From: Phycisphaeraceae bacterium
GTDB taxonomy: Bacteria > Planctomycetota > Phycisphaerae > Phycisphaerales > UBA1924
DNA: 64,000 nucleotides
Reading direction: 5' to 3'
Assembly (NCBI GenBank): GCA_020639235.1
Contig: JACKHC010000001.1
Span: 2,170,001 to 2,234,000 of the forward strand
Of the stretch, positions 8,750 through 18,500 are shown one piece after another. Within the stretch, counting starts at the first letter, position 1, and the number at the start of each line of letters is the position of its first letter. The position numbers and the translations under genes were made by a program. The notes under the pieces were generated by a model. The model was not told where the DNA came from and ran no database searches. It saw nothing but the letters and a program-made list of their open reading frames with translations.

Positions 8750-10909
8750 TTACTCATACCCATGGGCTTTCATGTACGGATTGATCGCATTCATCGATTG
8801 ATCGATTTCGCTGCTGAAGAGAGAACCGACGCCGATGTACCGATCCGAAATGGGGCCCGCGATCTCGCGGTAGGCATGAGAACGCAGCGCCTTGCCGCGG
8901 ACACGGCGGTCGGGCTTGGTGGCACCGTCGTCCCACGACAATCCGAGCCACTCCGCGATTCGCCGCATTGACCGTGCAGGATCGTTTACAACATCCTCGT
9001 ATCTGACTTCCATCGACGCCATCCCGAACGTGCTCTTAGCGAACTGCCAGAGTGCGTCGTACGCCTGAACGGACTCGGCGATCCCCGGGATGGAGCCGAA
9101 CGATGCCGTCGCCTGGCTCGGTGTGTGGTACTCGATATAGCACTCCGCGATGATGTCACGAGGATCGCGCGTCACCATGAGAACCTTCGCATCCGGGAAT
9201 ATTCGCCGGTAAAGGCCGAGGTGGACAAGATTCATCATGTGCTTATCGACAAGCAGGTCGCACGCGGCGGCGCCGGTGGCGAGTCTGGCCGCCGCTTCCC
9301 AGTAGATGGATCGGCATTGTTCGATCTGGTCATCGAGGAGGTCGTCGAGACATTCGGGGTACGGGCGGTATGCGCCGGCGGTCTGGGCGACATGCATCAG
9401 CACGGGGTTGAGAATCGGCGCCTCGTCGGTCGCGATGACTCCCGGGAAGGACGCGAGCATCTGCTCAACGACCGTGACGCCGGCACGCGGGAAGCCGCAC
9501 AGAATGAGCGGTGATGCGCGTCCATCATCGATCGGTTCCTCCTCCCAGGTCGAGATGACGCTCTCGCTCAGGTGGTCCGGGTAGGACGCAAGCGTCTGCG
9601 CGAGCGAGGTTTCGGTCATCCGTTGAATTTCGGGGAGCGCGTTCCAGATCGCGGCGGCCTCGTTGTACTTCGCGACCGCGTCCGCTGCTTTGCCGCGCGC
9701 GCGGCAGAGATGCCCCATTTCCTTGAGCACTCGCACCTTCATCATGTCGCGCGGCGCCTCGGCGAGCAGACTCTGCAATGCGGCGTCCGACTCTTCGAGT
9801 CGCCCCGCTTCGCGGTCGATGCGTGCGAGCAGCATGCGTGAAGCGAGATGCGACTGCTTCTTCTCGATGGCTCGCTTTGCCCAAGAAGCGGCTTCGTCCC
9901 ATTGATGTGTGCGGTCGTGCGCCTCGGCCAGGGCATACATCGACTGGACCGAGTCGGGGTCGAGTTCGAGTGCGCGCTCGATGGCGGGGATCGCTTCGGA
10001 GACTCGGAGCTGGCCGCGTAGTGCCAGGCCGACGCCGAGCTGCGCGCTGGGCGAGTCGGGTTCGAGTTTCAGAGCCTTCTCGAACTCATGGAGCGCCTCA
10101 TCGGGTCGATTCTGGAAAAGCAGGACATTCCCGAGATTGGTCAGGGCGTTGGAGTCGTCGGGCGTGAGTTCAAGAGCCCGATGGAGGCACGACTCCGCTT
10201 CCGGATATCGGTGGAGCGAGGCGAGGACGGCGCCGCGGCTCATATGGGCGGGCGCAAACTCCGAGAGGAGTTCGGTTGCCCGTGCGAGCGATTGCTCCGC
10301 TTCTTCGAGACGATCCAGATCGCGCAGGAGCAACCCGAGGTTGTAATGCGCTTCGCCGAACTCGGGACGGGCGCTGACGGCTTGCTGGTATTTCTCGATC
10401 GCCTCCTCGTGCTTCCCCGCTCGTCTGAGCGCCCCGGCGAGGGCGTAATGAGCCGGAGCGAAATCGCCCCGCGCGTTGACTGCCTTGCCATAGGCCTCGA
10501 TCGCGCGAGATTGCTCGCCGAGTCGATCCAGACATTGTCCCATCTCGTAGAAGGCCTGTGCCATGCGCGGGGCGTTCTTGACTGCGGCGCTGAACTCGTC
10601 GATCGCTGCCCGGTCTTCGCCGCGCGATGCGAGTTGCCGGCCCAGCGTGAGTCGGTAGACCGAGTGGTCGGGCCGGGCCCTCACGGCATTCTTGAGTGTG
10701 GCGATGCCCTGATCGGTTCTTCCGGAGGCGCATTCGACGATGCCAAGCAGGTGGAGCGCGTCGGCGTGCTGCCCATCGCGCGCCAGAACCTCTTTGCAGC
10801 GCGACTCGCACCCGTTGAGGTCACCCTTCTGGAGGGAGCGGTACGCCTCTGCCACCTCCGGAGAGAGCACCGCCATCGCCCCCTGCGCCGCCTGATCCTT
10901 ATCGGACAT
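8750..10909 (-). CDS. TPR-repeat sulfotransferase with variant P-loop (array member 2)
   Basis: The largest member of the array (719 residues). About eleven TPR units fill residues 15-440, several of them close to consensus (YNLGLLLRDLDRLEEAEQSL, LTNLGNVLLFQNRPDEALHE). The sulfotransferase domain has a slightly changed 5'-phosphosulfate loop: PRAGVT (474-479) in place of PRSGTT, losing the Ser and first Thr but keeping Arg and the final Thr. LVDKHMMN and TRDPRD (581-585) are retained. Activity may be reduced or its cofactor contact altered (inference). The ATG at 10909 lies three bases after the stop of member 1, so the two are co-translated. Confidence 0.88.
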   Translation of the reverse strand: MSDKDQAAQGAMAVLSPEVAEAYRSLQKGDLNGCESRCKEVLARDGQHADALHLLGIVECASGRTDQGIATLKNAVRARPDHSVYRLTLGRQLASRGEDRAAIDEFSAAVKNAPRMAQAFYEMGQCLDRLGEQSRAIEAYGKAVNARGDFAPAHYALAGALRRAGKHEEAIEKYQQAVSARPEFGEAHYNLGLLLRDLDRLEEAEQSLARATELLSEFAPAHMSRGAVLASLHRYPEAESCLHRALELTPDDSNALTNLGNVLLFQNRPDEALHEFEKALKLEPDSPSAQLGVGLALRGQLRVSEAIPAIERALELDPDSVQSMYALAEAHDRTHQWDEAASWAKRAIEKKQSHLASRMLLARIDREAGRLEESDAALQSLLAEAPRDMMKVRVLKEMGHLCRARGKAADAVAKYNEAAAIWNALPEIQRMTETSLAQTLASYPDHLSESVISTWEEEPIDDGRASPLILCGFPRAGVTVVEQMLASFPGVIATDEAPILNPVLMHVAQTAGAYRPYPECLDDLLDDQIEQCRSIYWEAAARLATGAAACDLLVDKHMMNLVHLGLYRRIFPDAKVLMVTRDPRDIIAECYIEYHTPSQATASFGSIPGIAESVQAYDALWQFAKSTFGMASMEVRYEDVVNDPARSMRRIAEWLGLSWDDGATKPDRRVRGKALRSHAYREIAGPISDRYIGVGSLFSSEIDQSMNAINPYMKAHGYE

Positions 10910-10912
10910 TAC

Positions 10913-12454
10913 TCACTCACTCCTGGCATACCCGAACTCAATCCGAAACCGCTCCACGATCTGGAGCACCCCACTGACCCGATCATGGTATCGATCCCAA
11001 CGCCCCACGGACTTCCGTGAAATCGGCGTTGCGACCCCCTGAGAACTCGGAGTTGAGATGAATCTCCGCCCGATACGCTCGTAGAACGACTCGATACCGT
11101 CCTCCCACGATAGGCCGATGTGTTGGAGGCAGCGCGTGACCTCCTTTCGGGGGTCGTCGATGACATCCTCGTATCGGACCATCAGCGCATCGACGCCGGT
11201 CGAGTCGCGCGTCTCAAGCCAGAGCGACATGACCCGGGCATAAAGGTCTGCGGTTCGCTTGAGTGAAGAGAAGTGAACAGTCGCCTGATTGGGCGTGAAT
11301 GCCTGCATGAAGCAACTGAGCACGGTGTCCATCGGGTCCCGAACCACAACTATCACCTTGGCCCCTGGGAAGATGCGTCCGATGCACGCGAGAAATGCGA
11401 TGTTGAGCGGCTGCTTGTCAACGAGGACCCTGGAGTCGATTGTCGGGCCCAGTCGCTTGCGTGCGTGCGCCCGGTAGCGTTGCCGGAGCGATGCGCACTG
11501 ATCGGCGGTGAGTGACACGAGTGCCCGCGGGTACCCGCCTCGGTCTTGCGCCCCCCCCGCTGCTCCGATGGCCTCAATATCGCGAACAACATCGCGGATG
11601 AAGGGGGCTTCGTCGGAGGTGACCACGCGGGAATGCGAACCGAGCATCTGCTCGAACATGGTCGTGCCCGATCGTGGGAATCCGACCACGAACACGGGTT
11701 GAGTCTCCGAGCCAGGATCGAATACTTCCCGGCTCGCCCAACGATCGGACCGAAGCAGGTTATGCGTCGCATCGATCATCGCGGGGAACGCGTCCTTGCT
11801 GATACGCATGGACTCGGGCATGGAGTCGAATGCTGCATTCGCTTTGGTGAAGGCTGCGAACGCTTCATCGTATCGGCCGAGTTGATCGAGACAATGGCCT
11901 CGCTCGGTGTGCAGATGGACCGCGACGATGGCCGGGGCACGCGCGATGTCGTGCGAATGAAGCTGAAGCAACGCCTCATCCGCTTTGCGCTCGGCTCGCA
12001 GCGCGCGGGCGAGGGTAATGCCCGCCATGACATGGCCCGGCTTCGCGGCGAGGACGCGTCGCGCTGCGGAAGCTGCCTCGGCGAATTGACGGGACTGTTC
12101 GTGGCACAAGGCCACGCCGTACCAGGACTCGGGATCGTTTGTCCTGTCTGCGATCGTTCGGAACGCGGCGAGCGCCTCATCGGTCCGACCGGCGGATCGG
12201 AGCAACTGGGCCAAACCCAGCCGGAGGTCGTGGCGATCTTCGCCTCCCAGATCGGCCGCGTTTCTCGCGGTCGAAATCGCATCATCCAGTTCCCCGGAGC
12301 GTGCCAGCGTCATGGAAAGGAGCGCGAGTGGATTGGGGTCTTCGGGGAACGAGGCCGTCAGATCGCGAGCTGCGCGCATGGCGGACTCGAGTTGGCCCGC
12401 GTTGATGGCGCGCATGACGGCGGCGATCTGTTGTTGCGTCGCTGCACGAGTCAT
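10913..12454 (-). CDS. TPR-repeat sulfotransferase (array member 1, promoter-proximal)
   Basis: A 513-residue protein from ATG 12454 (MTRAATQQQ), chosen because GGAG lies 12 bases upstream; the frame extends to a GTG at 12505 with 17 extra residues lacking family character. TPRs occupy about 5-230. The sulfotransferase domain has GFPRSGTT, LVDKQPLN and VRDPMD, so PAPS binding is expected (RDPMD instead of RDPRD is a mild change). It is the first gene of the run that continues to 1191. The next minus-strand gene upstream is purC, 129 bases away and functionally unrelated, so a promoter for the array probably lies in 12455-12583, although no convincing -35/-10 pair is seen there. Confidence 0.88.
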   Translation of the reverse strand: MTRAATQQQIAAVMRAINAGQLESAMRAARDLTASFPEDPNPLALLSMTLARSGELDDAISTARNAADLGGEDRHDLRLGLAQLLRSAGRTDEALAAFRTIADRTNDPESWYGVALCHEQSRQFAEAASAARRVLAAKPGHVMAGITLARALRAERKADEALLQLHSHDIARAPAIVAVHLHTERGHCLDQLGRYDEAFAAFTKANAAFDSMPESMRISKDAFPAMIDATHNLLRSDRWASREVFDPGSETQPVFVVGFPRSGTTMFEQMLGSHSRVVTSDEAPFIRDVVRDIEAIGAAGGAQDRGGYPRALVSLTADQCASLRQRYRAHARKRLGPTIDSRVLVDKQPLNIAFLACIGRIFPGAKVIVVVRDPMDTVLSCFMQAFTPNQATVHFSSLKRTADLYARVMSLWLETRDSTGVDALMVRYEDVIDDPRKEVTRCLQHIGLSWEDGIESFYERIGRRFISTPSSQGVATPISRKSVGRWDRYHDRVSGVLQIVERFRIEFGYARSE

Positions 12455-12583
12455 CCGCGCAATTGTCTCCGGTTCGCCGACTGCTACCAGGGCGAGGAAA
12501 CGCACATGATAGGCCCATCATCGGCCCGATTCGGGTGCAGATAGCAATAGCCGGAATTAGTTCGCACCAATCTTGACGCGGAC

Positions 12584-13522
12584 TCAGGCGAACAAGCGGT
12601 CGAATGCCTCGCGATACTTCGCGAGCGTACCGCCTACGACATGCTCCGGGAGGTCCGGGCCGGGCGGCGACTTATCCCAAAGGCCACGATCGACAAGGTC
12701 TTGCAGGTAGTCACGGACGAACTGTTTGTCGTAGGAGACCTGAGGGCCGCCGGGCTTCCACGAGTCGGTCGGCCAGTAGCGGGATGAGTCGGGGGTGAGC
12801 GCTTCGTCGATGAGAATCGGCGGCTCGCCTGTAGTCTGGCCGTCGGGCCCGATCGGGAAACCGAACTCGAACTTGGTGTCGGCGAGGATGACTCCGCGCT
12901 CGGCGGCGAAGGCGTGCGCCGCATTGTAGATCGCGATGGATGTATCGCGGAGGCGCAACATCACATCACGGCCAACGATGTCGCAGGCGTGTTCGAACGA
13001 GATATTCTCATCGTGTGCGCCCAACTCGGCCTTCGTCGCGGGTGTGAAGATCGGTTCGGGGAGACAGTCGCCCCGGCGGAGAGCGTCGGGGAGGCGAACG
13101 CCGCAGACGTGCCCTGTCTGCTGGTACTCCTTCCATCCCGAGCCGTCTAGGTATCCGCGAACGACGCACTCGACGGGAACCACCCGGCAGGCACGGCCGA
13201 TGATGACCCGTCCCTCGAGCTGGGAACGATGGACTTCGGAGATGCCTGGGATGTCAGCTGTCGCGCTGCTCAGAACATGTGTATTCGCGAGATTCCCGCT
13301 CTCGATCCACCGGAACCACCTGAGGGCCATCGATGTGAGAAGCCGGCCCTTGCCGGGGATCGGGGTCGGGAGGACGACATCGAACGCGGAGAGCCGATCG
13401 GTGGCGACCATGAGGACACGGCGAGGCCCCCCGGGGTGGGCGGGAGGGAGGTCGTAGACATCGCGGACCTTGCCCTGCCTTCGGCCGGGTAATTCGAGAC
13501 TCGTGGCGACCAATGACTCCAT
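12584..13522 (-). CDS. purC: SAICAR synthetase (phosphoribosylaminoimidazole-succinocarboxamide synthase)
   Basis: PurC joins CAIR and aspartate with ATP to give SAICAR, step eight of de novo purine synthesis, in the cytoplasm. The 312-residue protein has the family landmarks: GKVRDVYDLP near the N-terminus (ATP-binding strand), TDRLSAFDVVLP, PVECVVRGYLDGSGW, and the C-terminal ILADTKFEFGF and LIDEALTPDSSRYW motifs. The length matches the roughly 300-residue form common outside the short (about 240-residue) Bacillus type. It stands alone, divergent from the GH10-like gene; purA is also in this window (31658) but is not linked. No key residue is missing. Confidence 0.97.
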   Translation of the reverse strand: MESLVATSLELPGRRQGKVRDVYDLPPAHPGGPRRVLMVATDRLSAFDVVLPTPIPGKGRLLTSMALRWFRWIESGNLANTHVLSSATADIPGISEVHRSQLEGRVIIGRACRVVPVECVVRGYLDGSGWKEYQQTGHVCGVRLPDALRRGDCLPEPIFTPATKAELGAHDENISFEHACDIVGRDVMLRLRDTSIAIYNAAHAFAAERGVILADTKFEFGFPIGPDGQTTGEPPILIDEALTPDSSRYWPTDSWKPGGPQVSYDKQFVRDYLQDLVDRGLWDKSPPGPDLPEHVVGGTLAKYREAFDRLFA

Positions 13523-13658
13523 ATGAATGGATCGTAACGGCGCGAAGTGGGGTCGGTGGTTTTCAACAGGGGGACGTCTCCACGGAGTTTCCTACAATGG
13601 TCCCGGCGGGTCACGGACGCCCGCCCGCCAACGCCCGAACGGAGACTCTTCGCCCCCC

Positions 13659-15185
13659 ATGCTGCGCTTCCGCCTCGATGACCGACTCCGATTCGAGCCC
13701 ACCGACACCCCGGAATGGGCATATGTCTTGGGGAAGGAGAGTCTGACGATCCCGGGGCAGATTGTGTGCGCCGAAGGCGAGATTCGGGTGCGCAAATCTG
13801 TCGGGGAGGCTGCGGCGCTGGCCGTTCGGGCGGACTTCGGCGCGGCGGGCGAGCGGACGCTCCAGACATGTCTGTTGCCGGACCGCGAGGCCCCCTACTC
13901 GCTCGCTGTGGAACTGGTCCGGCACCGGTTGATGCTGATTCTGGCCAAACTCGAGGACTGGAACCTGACCGATCTGCCGGCGGATCACGAGATCATGCGC
14001 GGCTTGGACGAAGTGCGGGCGAACTTCACGCGGGCATTGATCGAGGATGAGCCGGCATCATGTCAAGCGGCTCACGAAGCTCTCGGACGTGCCGTTGCGT
14101 TGAGCGAGTCGATCGTTCGTGCTCATGCGGAGCGGCAGCTCCGGACGCGCATCCGCGCGATCGGCGACCCGGATCGACGGTCGAGTGTGTCGGCGCCGAT
14201 GATCGGATGCCTGGCGCCTCCCGACCTGTTCGGCGAGGGGTTGACGCGCGCGTTCCGCGGCTCATTTGACTTCCTCGGCGCGCCGGTTTCATGGAACATC
14301 ATCGAGCCCGAGGAGGGGAAGTTCAGCTTTGTGAGCTCGGACAAGTGGATCGCATGGGGTGTTCAAGAGGCGTCGATTCCTGTTGTGGCGGGGCCGGTGC
14401 TGGACTTCGCGGGGCGATCCGTGCCGTCGTGGCTGCACATCTGGGAACATGACTTCCAATCGGTGCGCGAGTTCGCTTTCGAGCATGCTCGGCGTGTCGT
14501 CACCCGGTATCGCAAAGCGGTGACGCGGTGGATTCCGATCTCCGGGATCAATACGAACGAAGTGTTCTCGTTCTCACCGGATCAGATGGTCGACATGACG
14601 CGATTGGCGGTGCTGCTCACTCGGAAGATTCACCAGAATGCGCGGGTGACGATCGAGGTCGACCAGCCGTTTGGCGAGCACGTGACGACGAACCACAAGG
14701 GTGTCACGCCCCTGATGTACCTGCAGATGGTGATCGAGTCGGGCGTGCCGTTCGAGTCGATCGGGCTTCGGCTGCAGTTCGGGGATGCGTGCCCCGGCCA
14801 CTCGTCGCGAGATCTGATGCAGATTGCGGCGCTTCTGGACTCGTTCGCGCAGTTCGACAAGTCGGTGCATATCACGGCGTTCGGTGTGCCCAGCGCCCCG
14901 CTCGATGCGAACGAGCCGCACGCGGACTTGTGGACCGAACCGGGTCAGGCGGCATGGCTGACGGATGTCGCGCGTCTGGCGCTCTCGAAGCCCTATGTCC
15001 AGTCGATCTGCTGGCAATCGCTCTATGACAACACGCTTGCGCCGGAGTTCCGCCACGGCGGGCTGTTCCGTGCCGACGGGACCCCCAAGCCGGCGGCCCG
15101 CAAGGCCGCGGAACTTCGACTCGGGATTCAGAACCGGACTCTGGCCGTGACCACGACGCCCGCTGCGGGCGTGGTGACGCAATGA
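13659..15185 (+). CDS. GH10-like (xylanase-fold) protein lacking the catalytic nucleophile
   Basis: From ATG 13659 (GGAG 14 bases upstream) the product has 508 residues; an in-frame ORF extends 44 codons further up but without family character. An N-terminal beta-rich region (about 1-170) precedes a TIM-barrel domain resembling glycoside hydrolase family 10. INTNEVFSF (Glu301) fits the GH10 acid/base Glu of the WDVVNE motif, and QSLYDNTL...GLFRADGTPKPA matches the family's end. At the strand where GH10 has ITELD with the nucleophile Glu, this protein reads HITAFGVP, with Ala407 in that place. There is no signal peptide. A retaining hydrolase mechanism therefore looks impossible; carbohydrate binding is more likely. 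It overlaps the next gene by four bases (ATGA). Confidence 0.75.
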   Translation: MLRFRLDDRLRFEPTDTPEWAYVLGKESLTIPGQIVCAEGEIRVRKSVGEAAALAVRADFGAAGERTLQTCLLPDREAPYSLAVELVRHRLMLILAKLEDWNLTDLPADHEIMRGLDEVRANFTRALIEDEPASCQAAHEALGRAVALSESIVRAHAERQLRTRIRAIGDPDRRSSVSAPMIGCLAPPDLFGEGLTRAFRGSFDFLGAPVSWNIIEPEEGKFSFVSSDKWIAWGVQEASIPVVAGPVLDFAGRSVPSWLHIWEHDFQSVREFAFEHARRVVTRYRKAVTRWIPISGINTNEVFSFSPDQMVDMTRLAVLLTRKIHQNARVTIEVDQPFGEHVTTNHKGVTPLMYLQMVIESGVPFESIGLRLQFGDACPGHSSRDLMQIAALLDSFAQFDKSVHITAFGVPSAPLDANEPHADLWTEPGQAAWLTDVARLALSKPYVQSICWQSLYDNTLAPEFRHGGLFRADGTPKPAARKAAELRLGIQNRTLAVTTTPAAGVVTQ

Positions 15186-15514
15186 GCGCGATGTCCACGC
15201 CCGCAAGGGTTGCGGCATCACTCCTGGTGCTGGGGTCCTCGATTGCCGGAGGGCTCATCTCGGTTAGCCGGGTTCCGATCCCCGACGCACCCGCAATAGC
15301 CAGTGGGCCGCGGGTCATCGATCTGAACTCGGCACCGGCGGCGGAACTGGAGCTCCTCCCGCGGATCGGACCGGCGTTGTCGGCGCGGATCATCGCCGAC
15401 CGCGAGGCAAGGGGCCCGTTTGCGAGTCTTGACGATCTTCAGCGCGTCCGGGGGATCGGGCCGGTAACCGTGCGCCGGCTCAAGGGTTTGGCGGACGCGC
15501 TCCCGATCGAGTGA
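15182..15514 (+). CDS. ComEA-like helix-hairpin-helix protein
   Basis: A 110-residue protein with an N-terminal hydrophobic segment (about 7-28, TPARVAASLLVLGSSIAGGL) that could be a signal anchor, then two helix-hairpin-helix motifs: IDLNSAPAAELELLPRIGPA and the repeat ending VRGIGPVTVRRLKG. This is the ComEA-type DNA-binding module. ComEA binds incoming DNA at the cell surface during transformation, and other members only bind DNA nonspecifically. There are no other competence genes next to it. It overlaps the GH10-like gene by four bases and is followed closely by mfd, so it is probably co-transcribed with both. DNA binding is well supported; a competence role is not. Confidence 0.82.
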   Translation: MSAMSTPARVAASLLVLGSSIAGGLISVSRVPIPDAPAIASGPRVIDLNSAPAAELELLPRIGPALSARIIADREARGPFASLDDLQRVRGIGPVTVRRLKGLADALPIE

Positions 15515-15597
15515 GAGAGCGGCGGTGGCGGCGGGTTGCGTATAGTGGCTCCGAGTCGACGTCGTGCGCATGCGTTCGGACGCATTCGCCCGGCTTC

Positions 15598-18500
15598 ATG
15601 CTGCGCCCGCCGGGACCCTCTGCAACCGGTCAAACCCCTGTGCGTCTGCTCACCGGGAGTGCGAGCGTGCGCGCGCTCGCTGAACGCGTTCGGGGAGGGC
15701 GCGATCTCTCAGTGATCGGCGCGAGCGGGTCGTCAACGACCATGGTCGTCGCGGCGATCCACGCGTTGGTAGAACGGCCGATGGTGCTGGTGGTCGCGCA
15801 TCTGGACGATGCCGATCATGCGCTTGACGAGTTGGCGGGGCTGGGAGTCGAGTCGGTGCGGGTGGCGGCGCTTGAGTATGTGCCGGGCGAGTCGCGATTG
15901 AGTCTTGACCTGGCCGCCGAGCGGTTGAGTGTCTTGGCCGCGATGGCCAATGGTCGGCGCCCGGGCGTCGTGGTGTGCCCGATTCACGCGCTGATGCAGG
16001 CGGCCCCGAGGCCAGAAGTGCTCGGAATGTTAACTCGACGCCTGGAACCGGGCTCGGTCGCGGGCGGGCAGGAAGGGCTCGTGCGGTGGATGGGGGACGC
16101 GGGGTTCCGCCGGGTTGAAGCCGTGGAGGAGCCCGGCGATTTTGCGGTCCGCGGCGGGATCATCGACATCTTCCCCGCGGGGGCGATGGCGGCGGCGGGC
16201 GGAGCCGATGCGAGCGCCTCGTCCCACCCGATTCGCCTCGACTTCTTCGGCGATGAGGTCGAGTCCGTTCACGAGATCGATGTCGACTCGATGGCGTCGG
16301 ACCGCCGGCTCGCCTCGGTTGACATCGTGGGGCCGAGTGCGGCGAATCCCGCGCACGAACGAGATTGTGTTCCCTTGATGGCATATCTGGCACCGGGCTC
16401 GATCGTGATCCTCGCTGAAACACCGGAGATCATCGAGCAGGGTCGCGGGTACTACGAGCGTGTTCCGTCTGGTGTGGGCGTCGTTGGGCCGCCCACGGTG
16501 ATGAAGGGCCTTCGTGAGGGATCGCACGCGTTTGTCGAAATCAACCAGCTGACGTCGACGCTGACCTCTGAGCCGCTGCACCTGCCGGTCTTGCCGTTGC
16601 CTGATTTCGCCCGAGACATCACCGAAGCAATCGCGGAACTGGGCGAGATGGCGGCGTCACGCGCGACGCTGGTGGCGTGCCAGAACCAGGGGGAGATGGA
16701 CCGCTTGCATGAACTGCTTGAGCCGATTGCCAAAGGGCATCGTCCGAGCGTCGCGATTCGGTTTGTGCATCGTGGGTTTCTCTGGGGGGACGATGATGAT
16801 CCGGACCGGGCCGCGATCGTGCCGTACCACGAACTTGTGCACCGGTTCCATGCGCGTCGGCGAACGAACACGGGTGTGCGCGCTCGGTCGGCGTCGGATG
16901 CCTTCCTGGGATTCTCTCCCGGCGACCTGGTCGTGCACGCGGAACACGGAATCGGGCGGTTCGTCGGGCTTAACACGATCGCGACGCGCACGCCCAAGCG
17001 GACAGCGACGCAGCGCGCCGAGGCGCTACTGGAAGGCAAGAGCGCGGACGACACGACACCGGCGGAGTACCTGACGCTCGAGTTCGCGGGGCGGTCGAAG
17101 CTGCATGTGCCGGTGACGCAGGTCGATCTGGTGCAGCGGTACATCGGCTCAGGAAAGACGGCGCCGAAGCTATCGACGCTCGGCGGTAAGCGATGGCGCA
17201 GCCAGAAGGATCAGGTCCGTGAGTCGGTTCGCGATCTGGCGGCCGAGATGCTGCGTATTCAGGCGGCGCGGGAGCATATGCCGGGCATTCGCTTCCCGAA
17301 CGACACGCCGTGGCAGCGGGAGTTCGAGGCGGAGTTCCCGTACCAGGAAACCGACGATCAGTTGGCGGCACTGGGCGAGATCAAGCGGGACATGAGCGAG
17401 TCTCAGCCGATGGATCGGCTGCTGTGCGGCGACGTAGGGTTCGGGAAGACCGAGCTTGCGATTCGAGCGGCGTTCAAGGCCGCGGAGTTCGGGAAGCAGG
17501 CGGCGATCCTGGTGCCGACCACACTACTGGCCGAGCAGCACGAACGTACATTCAAGGGGCGTTTCGCGGATTACCCGTTTACGGTGGAGTCGTTGTCACG
17601 ATTCAAGACCGCGAAAGAGCAGAACGACATCCTGAAGCGGGTGCGGCTCGGGCAGGTGGATATCCTTATCGGGACGCATCGGTTGCTGTCGAAGGATGTG
17701 AAGTTCGCTGACCTCGGGCTGGTCGTCATCGACGAAGAGCAGCGGTTCGGGGTGGAGCACAAGCAGTCGCTGCTCAGACTGCGGATGACTGCTGATGTCC
17801 TGACGCTTAGCGCGACGCCGATTCCGCGGACGCTCCACATGGCGATGCTCGGGCTGCGGGATATCAGCTCGCTGGCGACGCCCCCGGTGGATCGCCGGGC
17901 GGTGGTTACGGAAGTCGTGCCGTACAACAAGAAGAGGATCGAAGCGGCTATCCGGCGAGAGATGGCGCGGGACGGGCAGATCTTCTTTGTGCACAACCGA
18001 GTGCACAACATCAAGAGCGTCGCGGACGATCTGCATCGGCTTGTGCCCGAGGCGCGGATCGTGATCGGGCACGGGCAGATGCCCGATGGCGAACTCGAGG
18101 ATGTGATGCGCATGTTCGTCCGACGGGAGGCAGACATCCTTGTGGCGACGACCATCATCGAGTCGGGGATCGATATCCCCAGTGCCAACACGATGTTCAT
18201 AGACAACGCGGATCACTTCGGGCTGGCGGAGCTGCATCAGTTGCGGGGGCGGGTGGGGCGGTACAAGCACCGTGCATATTGCTACCTCCTGTTGCCCGAT
18301 GATCGGCAGGTGAATGACGTGGCGCGGAAGCGGCTCAAGGCGATCGAAGAGTTCTCGATGCTCGGCGCGGGGTTCCGAATCGCGACACGGGACCTTGAGA
18401 TCCGCGGGTCGGGCAACCTACTCGGCGCGGAACAATCTGGGCACATCGCGGTGGTGGGATACGACATGTACTGCCGGCTGCTCGAACAGGCGGCACGCGA

